Shown here one piece after another: positions 16,754-25,231 of a DNA stretch of 64,000 bases (position 1 is its first letter; every line of letters begins with the position of its first letter). The translations under genes and the position numbers were made by a program. Under the pieces are notes generated by a model. The model did not search any database. It had not been told where the DNA came from and saw nothing but the letters and a program-made list of their open reading frames with translations. Origin of the DNA: Hyphomicrobiales bacterium (GTDB lineage: Bacteria; Pseudomonadota; Alphaproteobacteria; Rhizobiales; Rhizobiaceae); assembly GCA_900467745.1 (NCBI GenBank), contig UBQW01000051.1:1-64000 (forward strand), in the 5' to 3' direction.

Positions 16754-18055
16754 ATGGTCCAATCCCTTCAGCTGGGAACGTCTAAGAGCCCAGGATCCGA
16801 AGGTGGCATGCGCCGCCTCAATCGGCTGCCGATCATAGCGGCGATCGTGTTCATCGTTCTGTTTATCGGCGTTGTGATCGTCGGCTTATCGTGGAGGGGT
16901 CTCTCTTTCGGAGGAAGGGACGGCCTCGATAGCGCTTCCAATTCACCCGCCACGTCGTTTGGTGATCAGCTCAAGCGTGGCGTCGGCGACGGCATCATCG
17001 GCGATCCGACGGAACGTGAGACGTTCCAACCGACACCACCCCAGACGGTCGAACGGAAATCGGAGCCCGAACAGCGTGTTTTCGAAACGCCGCCTGCAGA
17101 ACGTACGGTAAGGCGAGCAGCATTGGAGTCCGAAGAGGAGTGGAAGGCTCGGCTCAGGAGAGAGCAAGACGAGCAATTTATGCGCGAGCAGAACCGTCAG
17201 CGTATGGCCCGTCTGCAGGCACGCGCCACGGCCTTGGATTCACCATTGAAGGTTGATGTGTCGGAAATCGAGCGTGGCGATAAAGGGAATGCCTCGAACG
17301 CGGCAAGTGCGTTAAGCGGAACCCGGGGCGCTTCGGATCTCTACGCGGCGGCAATGAAAGCAGGTCTGCAGGGCGAAAACGCCGACCCGAATGGACAAGC
17401 CTCAAAAGAAGATTTCTTCAACCAGGATATCAAGGACCTTGGCTATCTGCCAAACCAGGTCGTGCCGCAGCTCTCCCGATTCGAGCTCAAACGAGGATCG
17501 GTCATTCCGGCCACCTTGATCACTGGCCTGAATTCAGATCTTCCCGGGAGGATAAACGCACAGGTTAGCCAGAATGTCTATGACAGCGCCACGGGCTACC
17601 GCCTCTTGATACCCCAGGGTGCCAAGCTGTTCGGGCGTTACGATTCGAAGGTCTCCTTCGGCCAGGAACGTGTTCTTGTGGTCTGGACAGACTTGATCTT
17701 TCCGAACGGATCAACCCTTCAGATCGGCGGAATGGCGGGTACTGATGCTGAAGGGTATGGCGGGTTCCATGACAAAGTCGATCGCCACCTGTGGCGCACC
17801 TTTGGCTCTGCGGCGCTGATCGCTTTGATCGGGACAGGCATCGACATGTCGATGCCGCAAAGCTCGACGCTCGCCACGCAGGACACCGCCTCGGACGCCG
17901 CACGCCGAAACTTTGCTGAAACCTTCGGGCGGGCTGCGGAACAGACGATTTCAAAGAACCTCAGCGTCCAGCCGACCATTCGAATTCGGCCGGGTTACAA
18001 GTTCAACGTCCTCGTCGATCAAGACGTGATTTTTCCGGGCAGCTATCGCGAGTGA
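16754..18055 (+). CDS. trbI: TrbI core-complex protein (VirB10-like)
   Basis: 433 residues. A cytoplasmic N-terminus and one transmembrane helix (LPIIAAIVFIVLFIGVVIVG) are followed by a Pro/Glu/Arg-rich linker (about residues 75-160) and the conserved C-terminal VirB10 beta-barrel domain (about 215-430) containing RINAQVSQNVYDSATGYRLL. It spans both membranes and gates the channel. It is the last gene of the trb operon; traR follows after about 200 bp. Confidence 0.95.
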   Translation: MVQSLQLGTSKSPGSEGGMRRLNRLPIIAAIVFIVLFIGVVIVGLSWRGLSFGGRDGLDSASNSPATSFGDQLKRGVGDGIIGDPTERETFQPTPPQTVERKSEPEQRVFETPPAERTVRRAALESEEEWKARLRREQDEQFMREQNRQRMARLQARATALDSPLKVDVSEIERGDKGNASNAASALSGTRGASDLYAAAMKAGLQGENADPNGQASKEDFFNQDIKDLGYLPNQVVPQLSRFELKRGSVIPATLITGLNSDLPGRINAQVSQNVYDSATGYRLLIPQGAKLFGRYDSKVSFGQERVLVVWTDLIFPNGSTLQIGGMAGTDAEGYGGFHDKVDRHLWRTFGSAALIALIGTGIDMSMPQSSTLATQDTASDAARRNFAETFGRAAEQTISKNLSVQPTIRIRPGYKFNVLVDQDVIFPGSYRE

Positions 18056-18134
18056 CCGTCAGCATGACGCAGGTCATACGTGACCCGATCACACAACTTG
18101 GGGAACGTAAATCTGTGCATTTGGCTCTTTGGAG

Positions 18135-18163
18135 TTGACCTGACTCTTTCGCTCAACTATCCG
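18135..18163 (+). promoter_or_regulatory. predicted sigma-70-like promoter of traR
   Basis: TTGACC (18135-18140) and TATCCG (18158-18163) are spaced by 17 bases. The predicted start falls near 18170, inside a 15-base palindrome ACGACTTAAAGTCGT (18170-18184), which could be an operator. Confidence 0.4.
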
Positions 18164-18205
18164 GTAAAGACGACTTAAAGTCGTGGTTTAGTTTCCTATT
18201 TTGAG

Positions 18206-18222
18206 ATGCAATTCTATTGCAT
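18206..18222. promoter_or_regulatory. dyad upstream of traR, possible LuxR-type (tra-box-like) site
   Basis: ATGCAAT-TCT-ATTGCAT is a perfect inverted repeat with seven-base arms, 31 bases before the traR ATG. It is close in size to the 18-bp Ti tra box (outer ATG...CAT) but different in sequence. Binding by TraR or the CinR-like protein is only a hypothesis. Confidence 0.4.
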
Positions 18223-18252
18223 TCATTTCCTCATGCATGGGGCGGCGGTGAA

Positions 18253-18954
18253 ATGGATCAGTGGCTTGAACATCTGACGGAACAGGTGTCGCTGGCGGTA
18301 GGCGAGACGTCGGTCAAGATTGTGCTTCAAAATCTGGCCCACGAAGCGGGGTTTGAATTATTTGCCTATGTCAGCCTTCAGGCCAACACGCATAAGATCC
18401 TTTCGAACTATCCGGAGGTCTGGCAGCAGCGATATCTTGACGAGCTTTATGTGTCGGTCGACCCAGTCATGCTGGGTCTCCGACAAAGATCAGATCTTTT
18501 TGCGTGGTCGAGCTCTACCCAGGGACGGCTGAACAAGCATCAGCGAAAATTCTTCGCGGAGGCGGCAGAGTTCGGGATCCAGTCGGGGATCTCAATCCCG
18601 GTCAGATCTGGTTTCGGACAGGTGGCGATGTTGACGCTGGCCTCCAGTGAGCATGACTATGCCGAGAGTCGATCAATAACGCCTTCCTTGGCGGCTGCGG
18701 CAGTCGGCCAGATGCATGCGAGGATCGAAATTCTCGAGCTGAAGCCGCGCCTGCATGTGCCTGTCGAACTGACGCCTGGCCAACTCACCTGCTTGCGCTG
18801 GAATGCAGAGGGAAAGACAGCGGACGATATCGCCGATATCGAGAAAACCTCCGCCCATAATGTTCGCTTTCATTTGAAAGGCGCCAAAAGGGCGCTTGGA
18901 GCGTCAACGTTGACGCAGGCCGCGAGGATCGCGACAACACTAGGGTTGATCTGA
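18253..18954 (+). CDS. traR: TraR, LuxR-family quorum-sensing activator of conjugation
   Basis: 233 residues. The N-terminal autoinducer-binding domain conserves the TraR ligand pocket at the same numbering (Tyr53, Trp57, Tyr61, Asp70, Trp85), and the C-terminus is a LuxR/GerE HTH (LTCLRWNAEGKTADDIADIE). The ATG at 18253 gives the standard TraR length and follows GGCGGTGAA. With acyl-HSL bound, TraR activates tra/trb promoters. It is convergent with the antiactivator traM, four bases apart. No traI lies next to trbB. Confidence 0.93.
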   Translation: MDQWLEHLTEQVSLAVGETSVKIVLQNLAHEAGFELFAYVSLQANTHKILSNYPEVWQQRYLDELYVSVDPVMLGLRQRSDLFAWSSSTQGRLNKHQRKFFAEAAEFGIQSGISIPVRSGFGQVAMLTLASSEHDYAESRSITPSLAAAAVGQMHARIEILELKPRLHVPVELTPGQLTCLRWNAEGKTADDIADIEKTSAHNVRFHLKGAKRALGASTLTQAARIATTLGLI

Positions 18955-18958
18955 CCTT

Positions 18959-19252
18959 TCAGTGAGCTTTGTCCGTTGGCATCGGCGGGATGTAGCCGAG
19001 GATATCGAGCATAGTCGAAACAACCGTCTGCTGCGCATGGACAGCGATCATCGACGAGAGATACGCTTCCTGGGCCTCTGAAACTTCCATTTCTTCAAGC
19101 TTGTTTTTGAATCGGTCATAGGCCAACTCCGCTTCGCTTACGAAACATCGGTGCTTCGTGATAGCCTCGATCGTCAGGCGCTCAATCACGTCTTTGGGCT
19201 GCCCAACCAGCAAACCAATGAGCGGTCGTAGGACAATCTTCGCGTTATCCAA
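18959..19252 (-). CDS. traM: TraM antiactivator of TraR
   Basis: 97 residues. LRPLIGLLVGQPKDVIERLT, EAITKHRCFVSEAELAYDRF and a C-terminal LDILGYIPP match the TraM family of Ti and rhizobial plasmids. TraM dimers bind TraR and block DNA binding, setting the density threshold. The start is a TTG at 19252 with AGGAG upstream; no ATG start is available. It is convergent with traR, the usual arrangement. Confidence 0.9.
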   Translation of the reverse strand: MDNAKIVLRPLIGLLVGQPKDVIERLTIEAITKHRCFVSEAELAYDRFKNKLEEMEVSEAQEAYLSSMIAVHAQQTVVSTMLDILGYIPPMPTDKAH

Positions 19253-19429
19253 CTTTTTCCAGGCTCCTCTGGTGACCTGCCGCCAAAGGCTCAGACCGTC
19301 ATTTCCATCCCGATCGCCACTCCATCACAGCGAACGAGCGACCCATATCATACAATCGGCCTGTACGACCACATCGCTGCCCCGCGTACGGAAATGTACC
19401 TGCACCCTAAATTAGATGAGCCGCAATCT

Positions 19430-19464
19430 TTGTAGAGAATACTCCGTGGTGAAATACTCTACAA
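19430..19464. promoter_or_regulatory. inverted repeat operator before the small HTH gene
   Basis: TTGTAGAG (19430-19437) and CTCTACAA (19457-19464) are perfect eight-base arms 19 bases apart. They end 18 bases before the HTH gene start. The likely role is autoregulation by that protein. Confidence 0.5.
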
Positions 19465-19482
19465 CCCGTTGCTCTTCTCCAC

Positions 19483-19740
19483 ATGGAGATTCGCGACGTT
19501 TTGGCCAATAATTTGAGAGCATGGAGACAGGTTCGTCACATGTCGCAGGAAACCCTCGCGCATGAGGCCAAGATTGACCGCACCTACATCAGTTCGATCG
19601 AGAGGGGAGTCTATGCGACGAGCATTGACGTTCTGGACCGCCTGGCGAAAGCTCTTGGGGTAGAAGCCAGCGAGCTGTTGAGCAGAGATCGAAACCAAAA
19701 ACCGGACAATCTGACTGCAGAAAGCTCCGATCAGAGTTGA
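19483..19740 (+). CDS. small XRE-family helix-turn-helix regulator
   Basis: 85 residues, almost entirely one HTH_3 domain: LRAWRQVRHMSQETLAHEAK, then IDRTYISSIERGVYATSIDV and LDRLAKALGVEASELL. Proteins of this size act as repressors in restriction-modification control, toxin-antitoxin modules and plasmids. The inverted repeat just upstream suggests autorepression. Its 3' end overlaps by ten bases the end of the convergent PIN-domain gene, so the two may belong together. Confidence 0.85.
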   Translation: MEIRDVLANNLRAWRQVRHMSQETLAHEAKIDRTYISSIERGVYATSIDVLDRLAKALGVEASELLSRDRNQKPDNLTAESSDQS

Positions 19741-20225
19741 GAACGCCACCCGGTCCTGAAGTCCAGATTCGCCAACATCTGGAAGCTATTGCACCAGCGC
19801 ACTTCGAGGTCGTTGCACACATCCGGGATCCTGCGGTTTGCCCGTCTGGTGCTCGGCTTCGAGGCCTCGACGGTCACGACGATCCTAGCCGCACGATCGG
19901 CTAAGGCGTGGGCAATCAGGAACGGATCGCGGCCGACCTCAATGATCTCGGCATCATTGAGATCTGGGGCATATTTTTCGATGACCGTCTGGATAAGGGC
20001 CGGATCGACGTCCTGATCCAGCTTGAGGGAGTTATAGTTGTCACCCTCCTTCAGCCACTGTGCCAATTCCGACCCTTCGGTGATCTCCTCGAGAATTTCG
20101 ACTGGTATCTTTAGCGCGCCGGTCTCGCCCATATGAACGAGCCAGTCCCAAAATTCGGGTACGCGCTGGATCGGATAGTAGAGGTTATGCGCCGTAATAA
20201 GGACGTTCGCGTCGAGAAGATGCAC
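19731..20225 (-). CDS. DUF4411 PIN-domain protein, probable ribonuclease toxin
   Basis: 164 residues. The N-terminus MHLLDANVLITAHNLYYPIQ has the PIN-domain first catalytic Asp, and acidic residues later (LNDAEIIEVGRDPFLIAHAL) match the remaining metal ligands. DUF4411 PIN proteins are typically encoded next to an HTH/ImmA-IrrE protein, as here ten bases upstream, with a GGGGGCGG ribosome site. The expected function is RNA cleavage as a toxin, neutralised or processed by the partner. The target is unknown. Confidence 0.8.
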   Translation of the reverse strand: MHLLDANVLITAHNLYYPIQRVPEFWDWLVHMGETGALKIPVEILEEITEGSELAQWLKEGDNYNSLKLDQDVDPALIQTVIEKYAPDLNDAEIIEVGRDPFLIAHALADRAARIVVTVEASKPSTRRANRRIPDVCNDLEVRWCNSFQMLANLDFRTGWRSQL

Positions 20226-20234
20226 GCCGCCCCC

Positions 20235-21428
20235 TTAAGCCACGCCGTCGGTCAGCGAGAAGACGTTGTTTGGCTTGACGCCAAGGATTGCAGCAGCCTT
20301 GGAAGGTGAGAGAGCTCCGTCGGCCAACATTCGTTTTGAAAGGCTCAGCAGGCGATTACCCAGCCGATGGCGACGCACAAGATAGTAGCTTGGGCCACCT
20401 TCGCTTTCGCGCGCTCGCTCTCTTTGCGCCGCCTTGTTGTTCAGCCATTGTTGCCGGAAGACAGCCGTCACGGACGACCACATGGCTTGGTCGATGATCC
20501 CTTCGCGGTGGAGCTTATAGGCGACCATCGAATGACTGACATGCCTAAGCTGCGCGATTTCGCCGATACGCGCCATCACGACGTCCTGGCGCGCGCCGCG
20601 CAGTGCGATCTCGCCGGCGATCTCGGCCGAAGGCAACAGAATGCGGCCCGCCACATCGTTGCAGAAGGTTTCAATAACCGATGCCGGCCGCCCACCGCTC
20701 ACTCCCGTCTGGCCAAGCCAGATATGGGCAAGCTCATGAAGCAAGGTGAAGGACCAGGCCTGCTCGCTGTCCTGATCGTTGATCACAACGAAGGGCGCAA
20801 CCTTGTCCGAGAGCGCGAAGCCCCGAAAGAGCTCAACATTGAGAGCACTATGGTGACTTCCCAGATTGCCGATCAGCAACACGAAAATGCCCGCGGCCTC
20901 GGCGCGTTCGCGCAAGTAAGCAAAGCCTTTGGATGTTCCGCGGCCGTTACCGGATCGGAAAGATTGGAGGCTGAAGTCTAGACGCTCGCTAATCGCCGCA
21001 GCCAGTCCCTCTGCTCCCAGGCGGTGGTCATAGGATCCTACGAAATCGAGTGACTCGGCCTCTTCCTCACTCTCCAGGAGTGAACGCACCATTTCCTGAC
21101 GAGCTCGAACTTCGCGCAGCAGCGTATCGACGAGCGCGGCATCGCGTTGCGCGTATTCGTCGGGAAGGGTGCGGAAATCCTCGCCCCGTGCCGCCGTTGC
21201 TGGCGGCTCAGCAAGATAGAAGGTGAGCAGGGGCCGGCGGTACTGGGTCGACATCTTGATCAGCTGCGGGCGGGTCGGTTCTACCTCGCCGTTTTCAAGC
21301 ATGGAAAGGCGATCGCTGCCCGCAACACCGCGCGCATCGCCAATGCCGAGCTTGTCGGCAGCATCTTCTACACTGAGCCCCGCTGTTTCGCGCGCCCAAC
21401 GCAGGATCGATGGGTTGACCCTTGGCAC
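20235..21428 (-). CDS. XRE HTH plus ImmA/IrrE-family metallopeptidase, probable antitoxin/regulator
   Basis: About 397 residues from the GTG at 21428, which has GGAGG five bases upstream and gives the family-typical start MPRVNPSILRWARETAGLS. Residues 1-60 are an XRE helix-turn-helix. The centre contains LLHELAHIWLG, the HExxH zinc-peptidase motif, followed by ETFCNDVAGRILLP with the downstream ligand region. The pairing with a DUF4411 PIN gene in one operon matches a predicted toxin-antitoxin type in which the HTH-peptidase represses the operon. Confidence 0.85.
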   Translation of the reverse strand: MPRVNPSILRWARETAGLSVEDAADKLGIGDARGVAGSDRLSMLENGEVEPTRPQLIKMSTQYRRPLLTFYLAEPPATAARGEDFRTLPDEYAQRDAALVDTLLREVRARQEMVRSLLESEEEAESLDFVGSYDHRLGAEGLAAAISERLDFSLQSFRSGNGRGTSKGFAYLRERAEAAGIFVLLIGNLGSHHSALNVELFRGFALSDKVAPFVVINDQDSEQAWSFTLLHELAHIWLGQTGVSGGRPASVIETFCNDVAGRILLPSAEIAGEIALRGARQDVVMARIGEIAQLRHVSHSMVAYKLHREGIIDQAMWSSVTAVFRQQWLNNKAAQRERARESEGGPSYYLVRRHRLGNRLLSLSKRMLADGALSPSKAAAILGVKPNNVFSLTDGVA

Positions 21429-21566
21429 CTTCACCTCCGTTAGAGCCAGCCGATACTCCGTTTGAGTTCATCATGCAATCGTTACGAAAGATATAGGGGT
21501 CCAGTCGAAGTTAAGCACCCGGCACCGCTCAGTGTCCGGCACGCCGTAGCGGCGTCATCAGTCCTC

Positions 21567-22181
21567 TTACTTCGGCTTCTTCATCGGCCCGATCGTGGTC
21601 TCCTTGATCCCTCCGTCGCTCATCCGGTGGAATAGTCGGAACCGCTCCTCGACGAGGGAAGCACAGATGCCGACGTTGGTCCGTATGCGTCCGGATGACA
21701 TCGATTTCCGCCCGCCCTTAAACATGAGATGATAAAATGCGGTCCAGAATACCGCCGCGTCATCAAAACTAATATTATTCATCGGGGCCAGGACAGAGAG
21801 GCATTCGCTCTCTTTTAGCAAGGTGGCCGCGAAGGTGCTTCGTGCAGACAGGCAGGATGACAGGAAAACGCGACGTCCGTTCATGTGGGGCGCAAGAAGT
21901 CTTGCGAGATCATCCGATTTGATCTGCTCTGTGGTGAGATGGAAGCCGACCGCCGTTTTGCCGTCAACGACTCCATGGCACGATAGATGGAAGTAGCGGT
22001 GCTTCGACTCTCCAAACTCGTTGGCAACTGCTGAAAGTTCCCGCTTTGAGCGGACATATGCATAGGCACTACGCTTACCAGACAGCTGAAGTGTCCGTGC
22101 GATTATCTCGCCTTCTTTATGGGTCTGTTCCTCGAGGAGCCCAAGACTTTCGACAAAGCATACGGTTGGTTTGGTGGCCAT
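21567..22181 (-). CDS. CHAT-domain (caspase-fold) protein
   Basis: 204 residues. YFHLSCHG (His69) and RVFLSSCLSA (Cys110) are separated by about 40 residues and each follows a hydrophobic strand, the layout of the His-Cys dyad in CHAT peptidases. The C-terminal region AAVFWTAFYHLMFKGG also fits, where CHAT proteins have a paired W-x-x-F-Y helix. There is no signal peptide and no partner domain. CHAT proteases act in bacterial conflict systems and on specific protein targets. The gene is divergent from a proteasome-like Ntn hydrolase; no good ribosome site is visible before the ATG at 22181. Confidence 0.7.
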   Translation of the reverse strand: MATKPTVCFVESLGLLEEQTHKEGEIIARTLQLSGKRSAYAYVRSKRELSAVANEFGESKHRYFHLSCHGVVDGKTAVGFHLTTEQIKSDDLARLLAPHMNGRRVFLSSCLSARSTFAATLLKESECLSVLAPMNNISFDDAAVFWTAFYHLMFKGGRKSMSSGRIRTNVGICASLVEERFRLFHRMSDGGIKETTIGPMKKPK

Positions 22182-22263
22182 AGGTGAGCTTCATTCCTCG
22201 GCGACTTTGTTGGCGCACCGCATCTGTATTGTCGGCTTGGGGCGACCAACCTTAAACCCAGCC

Positions 22264-22293
22264 GTGTCGGCCCAGTTTAAACCGGGCCGACAC
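22264..22293. repeat. perfect inverted repeat between the CHAT and Ntn-hydrolase genes
   Basis: GTGTCGGCCC (22264-22273) and GGGCCGACAC (22284-22293) flank a ten-base centre that contains the palindrome GTTTAAAC. It lies inside the 210-bp divergent promoter region, 83 bases from one start and 99 from the other, so an operator controlling both genes is plausible. Confidence 0.6.
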
Positions 22294-22391
22294 AGGTCCT
22301 CGACCGTCACGTCCCATAAATGGTGGAACGTCTGGGAGTCGCCTCGTAAACCAGCTATGTTCAGTTGCTACTGTAAGGCGAGGTTAGTCAA

Positions 22392-23264
22392 GTGACTACG
22401 TTACTATCTTGGATATCGGTTGATGCTCGTGGACCGAGCAGCATCTACATTGTCGGCGACAGTCGGATCACTTGGGGTTCAGCTTCAAAAAGGTGGGACA
22501 GTGGACGGAAGGTCTTTGCATGTCGCTCAGCGGATATTTTCGGCTATTGCGGCGATGTGCTCTTCCCGACGCTCGTCCTTGGGCAACTGGGAGATTTAAT
22601 CGACCGGGACCTCCTATGGAATAGAGGAGAGGAAGCAGAAGCGCGGCACGCTAAAATTGCCGGCTACTTGAAAGCGTCTTTCAACCGGCGGCACGACGCA
22701 CCGGATTACGACTTTACAATCATACACTGCGGGAGGGATGGAGAAGGATTAACCGGATCGTTTCACATATGGAGAGTGACATATCGAGCGAGATTTCGTG
22801 ATTGGATCGATGAGCGTATCGATATCGGCGGGCCGTTGAAAAGCACGGTTCTCCTGAAACTCGGAAGCGGTAATCAAGCGTTGGACCGCGAAATTGAGAC
22901 TTGGGCCTCGAGCCCGCAGGGTGGCACGGCACGAGCGATTTTCTCTGCGTTTTGTGACTCGCTGGAAAGAGGAGGAGACCCGCTCTCTGGGGGCGTGCCG
23001 CAGATAGTGGCCCTTCACAGACAGGGGGAAGGTAAAGTGATAGGATTCATCGCCGGAGGAACGCGATACCTCTATGGCCTGCCAATCCAACCCATTGCCG
23101 AGTTAGATAACGTCATGTGGGTGGACGCCCTGTTCCAACGGATCTCGCCTGAGACTGGAACCCTAGCTCCAGACGCACAACGCCACGCCCGTGTTGCGAA
23201 AGGAGCGGGAAACGGATTCGCGACGCTTGTTACCAAAGCAACTGAAGCAAAGGACTTCGAATAG
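22392..23264 (+). CDS. stand-alone proteasome/HslV-like Ntn-hydrolase
   Basis: 290 residues. Removal of Met would expose Thr: the start MTTLLSWISV resembles MTTIVSVRR of HslV. A GDSRITWG segment (Asp23, Arg25) and GRKVF (Lys40) follow, then a glycine-rich GYCGD turn, matching catalytic Thr1, Asp17 and Lys33 of proteasome-type peptidases with small insertions. The GTG start at 22392 is preceded by GGCGAGG. No unfoldase (HslU, ATPase) is encoded nearby. It is longer than HslV (about 175). The gene is divergent from the CHAT gene. It could be a self-compartmentalised protease, a protease-like effector, or a member of an uncharacterised Ntn family. Confidence 0.65.
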   Translation: MTTLLSWISVDARGPSSIYIVGDSRITWGSASKRWDSGRKVFACRSADIFGYCGDVLFPTLVLGQLGDLIDRDLLWNRGEEAEARHAKIAGYLKASFNRRHDAPDYDFTIIHCGRDGEGLTGSFHIWRVTYRARFRDWIDERIDIGGPLKSTVLLKLGSGNQALDREIETWASSPQGGTARAIFSAFCDSLERGGDPLSGGVPQIVALHRQGEGKVIGFIAGGTRYLYGLPIQPIAELDNVMWVDALFQRISPETGTLAPDAQRHARVAKGAGNGFATLVTKATEAKDFE

Positions 23265-23435
23265 GGTTTGCATCTAACGCACTAGCCGGTACTAAATGAT
23301 AGATCAATGTGTTATAGTTTTCGATATTTACCGCCTCAAACCTCAGCCTAACGGCGCCTTGCATATTAATGTCCTATCGGCGATTCGCAGCCAGCATTAG
23401 TATCCGACCTACGCGCGTTACCCCGATCATTGATG

Positions 23436-24053
23436 CTACCGAACTCCGATACGCGAAAGATCGATCCGCATACCAGCTTGACCAGCATCCTTCGTCTCTA
23501 GTGGCTTATCGTCGGCAGACGGCTCGGTTTCCGAGGATCTAATATCGCCCACCGGATTCTCCAGCCGCAATTTTCCCGCGATGAAGGTCGGTCCGCCTGG
23601 ATCTTCAGCCTGGAAGACCCGCGTGCCCTCGAAGACACCCGTCCGCCACGCGTAGATAGTGTCGTCGATCATCTGCGGAAGGACATCTTTATTAGTCGGA
23701 CGGCCGTACCATTTCGTCACCATGCGGCCAACTTTGGCGAAGAGCGCTGTCCCCATGCGAAGGTTTGAACAAGCGTCGAAGATCTCCGTCGTCAGCTGAG
23801 AGGCGTCCGTTATGCCAACGCCTGCGGGGAATTGCGTGATGCCGACCCGAACGTTTGCCTGACCAACATAATTGCGGATGGCGTCCAGTCCGATCGCGGG
23901 ATCCGTAGGCTTCGGAATAAGCACCAGTCTCCCGCCAACCTTAACCGAGATAGCCAGCGGATCGTCGGATCCGGCGGCGTTGACGAATTGCTCGACGATC
24001 GCCGGTGTGAGCGCGGGGTCTGCGCATTTCTCAATGAGAGCCATGTCGATCAT
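23436..24053 (-). CDS. traH: TraH conjugal transfer protein
   Basis: 205 residues. IEKCADPALTPAIVEQFVNA, VRVGITQFPAGVGITDASQL, and LRMGTALFAKVGRMVTKWYG match TraH of Ti plasmids, which ends the traAFBH operon. The ATG at 24053 gives the family-like MIDMALIEK start; an ATG six bases earlier is possible. TraH is dispensable in some systems. The C-terminal 40 residues are polar and variable. It is a solute-binding-like or lytic-type accessory protein of unproven activity. Confidence 0.88.
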   Translation of the reverse strand: MIDMALIEKCADPALTPAIVEQFVNAAGSDDPLAISVKVGGRLVLIPKPTDPAIGLDAIRNYVGQANVRVGITQFPAGVGITDASQLTTEIFDACSNLRMGTALFAKVGRMVTKWYGRPTNKDVLPQMIDDTIYAWRTGVFEGTRVFQAEDPGGPTFIAGKLRLENPVGDIRSSETEPSADDKPLETKDAGQAGMRIDLSRIGVR

Positions 24054-24067
24054 AGTCATCTTTCTGA

Positions 24068-25231
24068 TCAGCGGTTGAAGGAGGTTACGAGCGGTTTGTC
24101 GAAAAGGGTTGCCCAGGCGACCGCACTTGCGGTCTGAATGCCGACGATCGAGGTACCTTCGGTCCACCATCCGTTTCCGACAGCGATGATCAGATCCGGA
24201 TCTCGGGCCAATGATTGCAGTACCGGCCAGACGATGAGTTGCTCGTAGCAGATTAGCGGGGCAACACGTGTATCGCCCATGTCGGCAACAGGATTATCGA
24301 AAAAGTGCGCGCGAGCGCCCCCGCTTTCTCCAAGCCAACCACGCCACGGCTGCCACATGGAGCCGGGGACAGGCATTCGCTCCCGATAGATTATCTTCCC
24401 GCCTTCTTCTTTGATAGCGACGAGGACGTTGTCATAACCGCCGTCGACGACAACCGTTGCTCCGGCGATCACGACCTTATCTGACCCCTTCAGCTCTCTC
24501 TGCCAGACCCACTCGGAGGTCGGCGTCCAGAAGCCCAATGCGCTTTCAGGAAGTGCAATGACCCGGTCATGCGGCGATGTTTTACCAAGTACCGTTTTCG
24601 CCAGGTCGAGCTGGCGCTGAAGCGATGGATCACGACCAAGACCTGCGCCGTATTCGAGGTCAACACCCATCCACCTTGGGGGTAGAAGGGGAGACGTCCA
24701 GCTAGCGGCTGACCAAGCCCAGAGGCCCGTAAGGACAAGAATTGCAATCGGCCGATGCCTTGTAACGAGGACGGCGAGGCCGATTGCCAGGGCAACCAGA
24801 CCGAAGCAGCCCCATCCAGGAAACAAGACGCCTGCAGCGGTAATTGGGTGCGCCCATCCGAGGATTCCGAAGGGCGGAACCGCCATTAGGATACCAGCCG
24901 CCAGATAGCGAAAAGCTCGTTGCAATCCGTCCGCTACGGTCCAGAGCAGGGTATGAACGAATATAAAGGCGCTCGACGCGACGGCCCAGAGTAGGATCCC
25001 GGGTAGTATGTCGGAGCCATAAAAGATCGCAACTCCCTGCGGCAGTCCGCGCGACGCAGCCAGAAAATAGCCCCCTGAAACAAGCGCTGCGACTTTTCGG
25101 GACTTCGCCATCGACCACACGACGGGGAAGGCGAGCGAAAGGGGGAGCGCGAGGACAAAGCCGCTCCAGGCCAACCAACCGGCGCCGATCGCAGAGACAG
25201 TGAGGAGGCTCGTTCGAAGGTCAGGGCGCAA
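24068..25231 (-). CDS. traB: TraB conjugal transfer protein, nitrilase-like membrane protein
   Basis: 387 residues. The N-terminal half has about six membrane helices and the C-terminal half is a nitrilase/apolipoprotein N-acyltransferase-like domain. RVIALPESALGFW carries the catalytic Glu and VAPLICYEQLI the Cys. The position of the usual catalytic Lys reads IIYRERMPVPG, so it appears to be Arg or Glu. The start is TTG at 25231, inside the end of traF, with AGGAGG nine bases upstream; no ATG fits better. TraB increases transfer efficiency in Ti plasmids. Confidence 0.9.
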   Translation of the reverse strand: MRPDLRTSLLTVSAIGAGWLAWSGFVLALPLSLAFPVVWSMAKSRKVAALVSGGYFLAASRGLPQGVAIFYGSDILPGILLWAVASSAFIFVHTLLWTVADGLQRAFRYLAAGILMAVPPFGILGWAHPITAAGVLFPGWGCFGLVALAIGLAVLVTRHRPIAILVLTGLWAWSAASWTSPLLPPRWMGVDLEYGAGLGRDPSLQRQLDLAKTVLGKTSPHDRVIALPESALGFWTPTSEWVWQRELKGSDKVVIAGATVVVDGGYDNVLVAIKEEGGKIIYRERMPVPGSMWQPWRGWLGESGGARAHFFDNPVADMGDTRVAPLICYEQLIVWPVLQSLARDPDLIIAVGNGWWTEGTSIVGIQTASAVAWATLFDKPLVTSFNR

